Assembly (NCBI GenBank): GCA_051009975.1
Contig: JBPCWA010000036.1
Coordinates: 1 to 6,734 of the forward strand
DNA from: Tectiglobus sp051009975
GTDB lineage: Bacteria; Pseudomonadota; Alphaproteobacteria; Rhizobiales; Hyphomicrobiaceae
Reading direction: 5' to 3'
Length of the DNA stretch: 6,734 nucleotides
Part shown: piece by piece, positions 1 through 4,742 of the stretch
Layout of the letters: every line of letters begins with the position of its first letter
How positions within the stretch are numbered: position 1 is the stretch's first letter
Notes under the pieces: generated by a model
The model's database searches: none
The model's input: only the letters and a program-made list of their open reading frames with translations
What the model was told of the DNA's origin: nothing
Position numbers and translations under genes: made by a program

Positions 1-323
1 AAAAGGCACTCAAGGTATTGATATTGATCACAGTTTTGGGTTTTGTTTGACATCCTTGGCCGAGATCTCTTAACAGATGAAAGACGAGCTCAGCTGGCCG
101 GCGCAGCTGTCGGTCTAGCTTGATCGATAATCTGCAGTCCCACCGTCGCTGCACAGTGATCTGCGTATCGAGAGCGCTGGGGCACAACGACGTCTGGGGT
201 AGTGACGCAAGGGTTGGCAGCATCTTGATCGGCGGCGAAGTTTAAGCAAAGCGGAATCGTAAATTGGATCAGTATTGTGGACACGCGAGGGCTCAATTAC
301 ACTCAGACCACCCTGAGACAAAT
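1..323. other. Gene-poor upstream region with no convincing coding sequence
   Basis: I see no protein-coding gene that I can support in this stretch. All three plus-strand frames stop soon after the window edge. Frame 3 reads a short hydrophobic peptide ending at a TGA near 48-50, and frame 2 stops at a TAA at 71-73. Neither resembles the C-terminus of the di-haem oxidoreductase that often precedes this imelysin type. Open frames on the minus strand across about 90-370 show no recognisable motif. The region holds a possible promoter (47-74), an 8-bp palindrome GAGATCTC at 62-69, and the hexamer CAGCTG twice (91-96 and 104-109) around a 7-base spacer. It may be a long leader plus promoter region for the imelysin gene, or a junction left by rearrangement. 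Confidence 0.55.
47..74 (+). promoter_or_regulatory. Possible sigma-70-type promoter upstream of the imelysin gene
   Basis: A perfect TTGACA hexamer lies at 47-52, followed 16 bases later by CTTAAC at 69-74, a weak match to a -10 box. The 8-bp palindrome GAGATCTC sits in the spacer just before the -10. If used, this would give a leader of roughly 240 bases before the imelysin start at 324. I see no clear Fur, Irr or RirA-type operator, although such control would be expected for iron-uptake genes. The call rests on hexamer matches alone. Confidence 0.3.
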
Positions 324-1451
324 ATGATAGCAACATCATCATTTGCCTCTCGGGCCAGGTTTGTGCTCGCAATATTTTGCCTGGCGATCATAGTTCAACC
401 ATCCGCGCTACACTCTGCCGAATTCGACCATCGGGCTCTTGCCGAAACGGCTCGGACTGCATTTATCCTTCCTGGCTACCGCAATTTCGCAAAAACCATA
501 GATCACCTCCGCAATGAGCTGAACGCCGACTGTTCGAACTTGAAGGTCGTATCATTCAGACGCGCGCGGGTGGCATTTCGTTCAACGATTGTCGCCTGGG
601 GCGGCATCGAAATCATACAGTTCGGGCCGGTTGCAAATGCGAACCGACTTGAGCGAATTTTCTATTGGCCTGACCGCAAAGGCATTGGCCGCAGGCAGGT
701 CATGCGACTTCTCCGCGCCGGCGACATGTCTGCCACAAGCCCTGCGAAACTGTCCAAGAAAAGCGTGGCTGTACAAGGGCTCACCGCCATGGAGCATATT
801 CTCTATGAGCGGCGATCCGGATCGGAAACGCCAACCTCCGATGCAATGACCTACAGGTGCACCTACCTCCGTGCGATTACTCAGAACCTAGGCAATATAG
901 TGGATCAGATTGTCAGAAGCTGGGTGCCCGGTGGGGCTTTCGCGAGGATATGGTTGAGACCTGGGCCAAACAATCCAGCGTACCTATCCGACGAGGAAAC
1001 AACACGTGAACTTGTGAAGGCTTTGGATCAGAGCCTCGAGTCCGTCCGCGACCGCCGCATTGCACCTCCTCTCGGCTTTGGTCGCAACCGGCGCCAACAA
1101 ACAAAGCCGATCCTTTGGCGCAGCAATCTGTCGATGACGTTAATCGCAGCAAACATTGTATCTGCACGCGACCTTCTCTTCCGCGGAGGTCTCGCAAATG
1201 CCTATCTTGAGAGCCAGGATCAGGGACCGATCGCAATCGGCATAATGTCCAGTTTGAAGAGTGAGTTTGACTTGACAATCCGGGCCGCTAGGGCACTTAC
1301 CAACCGAAATGACGTCTTTGCGAGACCTGACGTACGTCGGAACCTCATGCTAGTAGGATTCCCGCTGAAGAACATTCGCACTCAGTCGGTCGCCGCTATG
1401 AAACGCGCGGCCGGTCTTTCTATAGGGTTCAATGCTTCGGATGGAGATTGA
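324..1451 (+). CDS. Imelysin-like (M75 superfamily) exported protein, probable iron uptake
   Basis: This 375-residue protein belongs to the imelysin-like superfamily. These all-helical periplasmic proteins are encoded in iron-uptake operons; crystal structures of relatives suggest they are not peptidases despite the M75 label. Residues 1-31 look like a Sec signal peptide: a basic stretch, a hydrophobic core (FVLAIFCLAIIV), and a likely cleavage after HSA before EFDHR. Family hallmarks are the FGPV segment followed by an Arg-rich loop and YWPDRKG, then GLTAMEHILYE at residues 152-162. That last motif matches the family GxHxxE site except that Thr154 replaces His. I chose the ATG at 324, which has a weak TGAGA 6 bases upstream and puts the signal peptide at the N-terminus. 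A TTG at 264 would add 20 unlikely residues. The 3' end overlaps the DUF1513 gene by 20 bases, so the two are probably co-transcribed and translationally coupled. The exact ligand is unknown. Confidence 0.87.
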   Translation: MIATSSFASRARFVLAIFCLAIIVQPSALHSAEFDHRALAETARTAFILPGYRNFAKTIDHLRNELNADCSNLKVVSFRRARVAFRSTIVAWGGIEIIQFGPVANANRLERIFYWPDRKGIGRRQVMRLLRAGDMSATSPAKLSKKSVAVQGLTAMEHILYERRSGSETPTSDAMTYRCTYLRAITQNLGNIVDQIVRSWVPGGAFARIWLRPGPNNPAYLSDEETTRELVKALDQSLESVRDRRIAPPLGFGRNRRQQTKPILWRSNLSMTLIAANIVSARDLLFRGGLANAYLESQDQGPIAIGIMSSLKSEFDLTIRAARALTNRNDVFARPDVRRNLMLVGFPLKNIRTQSVAAMKRAAGLSIGFNASDGD

Positions 1452-2565
1452 TCGTCGGGCGCTACTCGCTGGCATCGCAGCACAGCTGTCAACTGCAGGC
1501 TGGCGACCGCCCGCGCTTGCCGCGGCGAACCAATCAATATTGGCCGCAAATGTTCGCACGGCCAACAAAGAGTTCGCAGCCGTTCTCTACAGCATCGAAA
1601 GGGGTATATTGCGTCAGGTCGCATTGCCCGGTCGTGGTCACGACATCGCCGTTAGTTCCGCCACAGGAGCCTGCGTCTCATTCGCCCGCCGCCCTGGTAA
1701 TTTCGCGGTAGCTTTCTCAACCGATAATTCCCAGCCCCCCACGCTATTGTCGACGCCCGCGAACCGCCACTTCTATGGTCATGGCGTGTTTTCACCCGAC
1801 GGCCGTCTCCTCTACACCACGGAAAACGATTTCGAAGGCAGCCGTGGGTGCATTGGCATCTGGGATGCTACTGACGAATATCACCGAATTGGTGAATTGC
1901 CATCTTACGGCGTGGGTCCCCACGACATAAATTTGCTTCAAGACGGACGAACACTTGTCGTGGCCAACGGCGGCATCGTCACGCACCCTGACTTTGGTCG
2001 GCGCCCGATGAACTTAAGCAGCATGGAGCCCTCGATCGTCTACGTTGATAGTCAGACTGGTGACTTGATGGAGTCTCAAAAGTTGCCACCTGAATTGCAC
2101 AAGTTGTCGATTAGGCATTTGGAAATGGCAGCTCGAGACACCGTAGTGTTCGGCTGTCAACAGAAGGGCCCTAAATCGGCGAAAGTCGGTCTCATCGGAT
2201 TTCATCGCCTCGGCCAAGATCTCCAACTCAATGATTATGACCCCAACGTAGCACGTGCTCTACGCCACTATGTCAGTTCAATTGCCGTCGACCGCAGCGG
2301 AGAAACAGCAGCCTTTACGTCCTCTCGTGGTCAGAAAGCTGTTATCATCGATGTTTCAACTCGGAAGCTCCGAGCCATCCACTCCCATGCTGATGCCTCT
2401 GGCGTTGCCTCCAGCGCCCAACCCCACGCGTTCGTTGTGACAGGCGGCAGTGGTGACGTCGCGGTCCTGTCCACCAATGGACGCAAGAGGCGTTTACCGC
2501 GCCGCCATACTTGGAATTGGGACAATCATGCCGTTCATCTTCACAGACAAGTCTACAATCCTTAG
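1432..2565 (+). CDS. DUF1513 family Tat-exported beta-propeller-like protein
   Basis: This 377-residue protein matches the DUF1513 family, which commonly sits directly downstream of imelysin genes in iron-uptake operons; its biochemical role is not established. The N-terminus carries a twin-arginine signal (DRRALLAG, then a hydrophobic stretch ending in ALAAA), implying export of a folded protein to the periplasm. Recognisable segments in order are FYGHGVFSPDGRLLYTTEND, GVGPHDINLLQDGRTLVVAN, ELHKLSIRHLE with VFGCQQKGP, and near the C-terminus WNWDNHAVHL. The repeated hydrophobic strand plus DGR/SGE turns suggest a beta-propeller. Length is normal for the family, with no frameshift. The ATG at 1432 is preferred because AGGG lies 4 bases upstream. 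A second ATG at 1441 would also keep the Tat motif but has no well-placed ribosome binding site. The start lies inside the imelysin gene. Confidence 0.88.
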   Translation: MLRMEIDRRALLAGIAAQLSTAGWRPPALAAANQSILAANVRTANKEFAAVLYSIERGILRQVALPGRGHDIAVSSATGACVSFARRPGNFAVAFSTDNSQPPTLLSTPANRHFYGHGVFSPDGRLLYTTENDFEGSRGCIGIWDATDEYHRIGELPSYGVGPHDINLLQDGRTLVVANGGIVTHPDFGRRPMNLSSMEPSIVYVDSQTGDLMESQKLPPELHKLSIRHLEMAARDTVVFGCQQKGPKSAKVGLIGFHRLGQDLQLNDYDPNVARALRHYVSSIAVDRSGETAAFTSSRGQKAVIIDVSTRKLRAIHSHADASGVASSAQPHAFVVTGGSGDVAVLSTNGRKRRLPRRHTWNWDNHAVHLHRQVYNP

Positions 2566-2587
2566 GTAGCGACCGGCGGGAGATCAC

Positions 2588-2657
2588 ATTGGAAATGGCA
2601 TGGTTACTACGGTTAAGTTGCAACTCGCTCCGCTCGCTCCATAATTGGAAATGGCAT
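2588..2657 (+). repeat. Direct repeat ATTGGAAATGGCAT, two copies 56 bp apart
   Basis: Identical 14-base copies occupy 2588-2601 and 2644-2657. The 12-base core TTGGAAATGGCA also occurs at 2119-2130, inside the DUF1513 coding sequence. The sequences flanking the copies are not alike, so this is not simply a longer tandem duplication. The second copy overlaps the proposed -10 box and transcription start of leuC, and the first lies upstream of the proposed -35. That geometry would fit a pair of operator sites, but no known regulator is assigned to this motif. Confidence 0.6.
2618..2646 (+). promoter_or_regulatory. Possible leuCD promoter
   Basis: TTGCAA at 2618-2623 matches TTGACA at four of six positions. 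It is followed after 16 bases by CATAAT at 2640-2645, a five-of-six match to TATAAT; reading the -10 as ATAATT at 2641-2646 gives a 17-base spacer. Transcription would start near 2652, leaving about 80 untranslated bases before leuC. The spacer contains the repetitive stretch CTCGCTCCGCTCGCTCC. This is a consensus match only. Confidence 0.4.
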
Positions 2658-2669
2658 TGGGTCCAATGC
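2654..2669. repeat. Short inverted repeat in the leuC leader
   Basis: GCATTGG (2654-2660) and CCAATGC (2663-2669) are perfect inverted repeats separated by GT. The element overlaps the end of the second ATTGGAAATGGCAT copy and the predicted transcription start. It could be a dimeric-repressor site or chance; the two-base loop makes an RNA hairpin less favourable. There is no following T-run, so it is not an intrinsic terminator. Confidence 0.35.
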
Positions 2670-2719
2670 AAGCCGATTTGGCGCAGCCCATTCGGCAGAA
2701 CCATCCCCATACTCCCTGG

Positions 2720-2725
2720 AAGGAG
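2720..2725 (+). promoter_or_regulatory. Strong ribosome binding site deciding the leuC TTG start
   Basis: AAGGAG at 2720-2725 (within GGAAGGAG) lies 6 bases before TTG at 2732-2734, an ideal distance. In-frame ATG or TTG codons further upstream (ATG 2666, TTG 2645) have no comparable Shine-Dalgarno sequence. Starting there would add 22 or 29 residues not found in LeuC proteins. This site fixes the translation start. Confidence 0.85.
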
Positions 2726-2731
2726 TCACAA

Positions 2732-4135
2732 TTGCCGGGCACAACACTCTTCGAAAAGATCTGGAATCGCCACGTCGTTATAGAAAAGTTCGGGAAGACG
2801 CTGCTCTACATCGACCGACACCTTTGCCATGACGGATCGTTTTTGGCGTTTGATCGATTGCGCGAGTACGGACTGAAGGTGCGCCAACCGAACCAAACAT
2901 TTGCGACGCCAGATCATTATATTCCGACCCACACCCGTCATCTTGATGGAACCGACGACCCACGCACCAAACAGATATTGATGGCGATCAAATCAAACTG
3001 CGAAGAGTTCGGCATTACATTCTTCCCTTGGGATGACAATCGCCAGGGGATAGTGCACGTCGTTGGTCCGGAGCAGGGCATTACTCTTCCTGGCACAACG
3101 TTGGTTTGCGGCGACAGCCATACCTCTACACATGGGGCATTGGGGTGTATCGCATTTGGCATCGGATCAACGGAGGTGACCCACGTTCTTGCGACGCAGA
3201 CTCTTTGGCAATCCAAGCCCAAAACTATGCGCATCAATATTTGCGGCCACCTCGGATTCGGCGTTACCGGCAAAGACATCGCTTTGTCCATCATTCGCCA
3301 GATCGGCACGTCCGGCGGGACCGGTTATGCGATTGAGTATTCTGGTTCGGTGATCAAGGACATGTCGATGGAAGCTCGCATGACGGTGTGCAACATGACC
3401 ATCGAAGCCGGCAGCCGCTTCGGTCTGGTGGCCCCCGACGACAAAACGTTCTCTTACATCAAGTCTCGCCCCTTCGCTCCACCTTCCGAAAAGTGGGACC
3501 AGGCATTGGATTTTTGGTCGGGCCTATCAACGGATACCGACGCCCTATTCGACACTGAAATAGATGTAGATGGAGCTAGCATTGCGCCAATGGTGACCTG
3601 GGGTAACAGTCCGCAGGATGCCGTACAGATAACCGAGAGACTTCCCGACCCGAACAGCGAGCCAAAATTGGACCGAAGACTGGCGATGAACGAAGCCTAC
3701 GAATACATGGACCTAAAACCGGGCACGCTGGCATCGGACATCCGGATTGACAAGGTCTTCATTGGAGCATGCACAAACGCACGGATCGAGGACCTTCGCG
3801 CGGCAGCGAAAGTGGCGAGCGGACGCAAGGCGGTTGTTCCCGCGCTTGTGGTCCCGGGCTCCGGTCTTGTAAAAAAACAGGCCGAAGCGGAGGGTTTGCA
3901 TCGCATTTTTTCGGCTGCCGGGTTCGATTGGCGACTTCCCGGTTGCTCGATGTGCGTGGGCATGAACGGCGATCTTTTAAAGCCAGGAGAACGATCGGCG
4001 TCAACTAGCAATCGTAACTTCAGAGGTCGTCAAGGTCCGGCCAGCCGCACCCATCTGGTCAGTCCTGCTATGGCCGCCGCCGCGGCCGTCACGGGACGCC
4101 TAACAGACGTGCGAGCAATGATGAAAGATGCCTGA
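2732..4135 (+). CDS. leuC: 3-isopropylmalate dehydratase large subunit
   Basis: LeuC pairs with LeuD to form the cytoplasmic isopropylmalate isomerase, which interconverts 2- and 3-isopropylmalate in leucine biosynthesis using a [4Fe-4S] cluster. The TTG start gives 467 residues, the normal bacterial length, beginning MPGTTLFEKIWNRHVV as in known LeuC proteins. Family signatures include LLYIDRHLCHD, IVHVVGPEQGITLPGTT, CGDSHTSTHGA (residues 126-136), HVLATQTL, and VFIGACTNARIEDLRAAA. The three cluster ligands are present: Cys347 in GACTN, and Cys405 and Cys408 in PGCSMC. The C-terminal part TSNRNF-x-GRQG and THLVSPAMAAAAAVTG is intact. GERSAS replaces the common GERCAS, a non-ligand position. 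The stop overlaps leuD by 8 bases, implying translational coupling. A related hydro-lyase substrate such as a methylmalate-type acid cannot be excluded, but the large subunit looks like orthodox LeuC. Confidence 0.95.
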   Translation: MPGTTLFEKIWNRHVVIEKFGKTLLYIDRHLCHDGSFLAFDRLREYGLKVRQPNQTFATPDHYIPTHTRHLDGTDDPRTKQILMAIKSNCEEFGITFFPWDDNRQGIVHVVGPEQGITLPGTTLVCGDSHTSTHGALGCIAFGIGSTEVTHVLATQTLWQSKPKTMRINICGHLGFGVTGKDIALSIIRQIGTSGGTGYAIEYSGSVIKDMSMEARMTVCNMTIEAGSRFGLVAPDDKTFSYIKSRPFAPPSEKWDQALDFWSGLSTDTDALFDTEIDVDGASIAPMVTWGNSPQDAVQITERLPDPNSEPKLDRRLAMNEAYEYMDLKPGTLASDIRIDKVFIGACTNARIEDLRAAAKVASGRKAVVPALVVPGSGLVKKQAEAEGLHRIFSAAGFDWRLPGCSMCVGMNGDLLKPGERSASTSNRNFRGRQGPASRTHLVSPAMAAAAAVTGRLTDVRAMMKDA

Positions 4136-4742
4136 CATGGAGCCCTTCACAACGTTTAAGTCCGTGGGTATTCCGATCGATATCGTGAACTGCGATACAG
4201 ACCAGATCATTCCTGCCCGGTTCTTGCGCAAACCGAGAACCCACTCCGACTATCACAAGTACCTGTTTCACGACTTGCGCTTCAACAGTGACGGAAGCGA
4301 AAAGCAGGACTTTATATTCAATAGGTCACCCTATCGAAATGGAAGGATCATCATAGCCAATCGAAATTGGGGCTGCGGTTCGTCGCGCGAGCACGCCGTC
4401 TACGTCCTGATCGAAAATGGAATTCGCGCAGTAATTGCCCCCAGCTTCGGGGATATCCACTACAACAATTGCATGAAGCAGGGTGTATTGCCCGTCCAAC
4501 TTTCGCAAGAGACCTGCGATGGTCTGCGCGCGCGCATGCACGAGCAACCGGGCGCTGAGATCACCATCGATCTCGAACAACAAACAGTAACCGGGCACGA
4601 TGGTGCGACGATCACGTTCAACATAGCACCTTTTGACAAATATCGAATGGTACGCGGCATCGACGATCTTCGCATGACAATGCAATTTGAAGATGAAGTT
4701 GCAGCTTTCGAAAAAAATCGCGCTGATTACGGTTGGCTCTAG
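4128..4742 (+). CDS. leuD: 3-isopropylmalate dehydratase small subunit
   Basis: LeuD is the swivelling small subunit that completes the isopropylmalate isomerase active site with LeuC. The protein has 204 residues from ATG 4128, or 201 from ATG 4137. The latter begins MEPFTTF just one base after the leuC stop and aligns equally well with known LeuD N-termini. Neither start has a strong ribosome binding site, so coupling to leuC translation is likely. Hallmarks are VNCDTDQIIPARFL (residues 20-33), the substrate-binding NWGCGSSREHA (80-90), VIAPSFGDIHYNNC, and a C-terminal MTMQFEDEVAAFE segment. The region after RFLRKPR, reading YLFHDLRFNSDG, differs from the usual KRTGLG-type housekeeping LeuD and suggests a secondary clade. 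The stop codon TAG at 4740-4742 overlaps the stop of the converging HyuA-like gene. Confidence 0.93.
   Translation: MPDMEPFTTFKSVGIPIDIVNCDTDQIIPARFLRKPRTHSDYHKYLFHDLRFNSDGSEKQDFIFNRSPYRNGRIIIANRNWGCGSSREHAVYVLIENGIRAVIAPSFGDIHYNNCMKQGVLPVQLSQETCDGLRARMHEQPGAEITIDLEQQTVTGHDGATITFNIAPFDKYRMVRGIDDLRMTMQFEDEVAAFEKNRADYGWL
4739..4742. other. Shared CTAG carrying both convergent stop codons
   Basis: The plus-strand leuD stop TAG occupies 4740-4742 and the minus-strand stop TAG of the HyuA-like gene occupies 4739-4741. The two genes therefore overlap tail to tail by 4 bases inside the palindrome CTAG. No space is left for an intergenic bidirectional terminator, and I see no T-tailed hairpin just beyond either stop. 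Confidence 0.9.

Larger units (their letters stand above)
2566..2731 (+). other. Intergenic leader between the DUF1513 gene and leuC
   Basis: This 166-base gap contains no gene of its own. It holds a possible promoter (2618-2646), two copies of ATTGGAAATGGCAT (2588-2601 and 2644-2657), an inverted repeat GCATTGG-GT-CCAATGC (2654-2669), and the leuC ribosome binding site (2720-2725). I see no leucine-rich leader peptide and no hairpin followed by a T-run, so classical leu attenuation is not supported. I see no terminator after the DUF1513 gene either, so read-through into leuC is possible. Confidence 0.6.

Noticed and set aside
1..73. Possible C-terminus of a di-haem oxidoreductase at the left edge
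   Set aside because: Both open plus-strand frames end soon and neither peptide resembles the end of that family.
214..229. Sigma-54-like sequence TTGGCAG-CATC-TTGAT
   Set aside because: The near-invariant GC of the -12 element is GA here, so it is unlikely to work as a sigma-54 promoter.
264..323. Extension of the imelysin gene to a TTG at 264
   Set aside because: It would place 20 polar residues before a normal signal peptide, and no ribosome binding site supports it; ATG 324 fits better.
90..372. Minus-strand open frames of 68 and 85 codons upstream of the imelysin gene
   Set aside because: No recognisable domain or convincing start was seen, and they overlap the imelysin 5' end and its leader; most likely chance frames.
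913..1278. 121-codon minus-strand frame inside the imelysin gene
   Set aside because: It is antisense to a well-supported gene and has no recognisable features.
2645..2731. Longer leuC starting at TTG 2645 or ATG 2666
   Set aside because: The added residues are not LeuC-like, the region overlaps the proposed promoter, and only TTG 2732 has a strong Shine-Dalgarno.
2652..2731. Leucine attenuator or leader peptide before leuC
   Set aside because: No run of leucine codons and no hairpin with a T-run was found.
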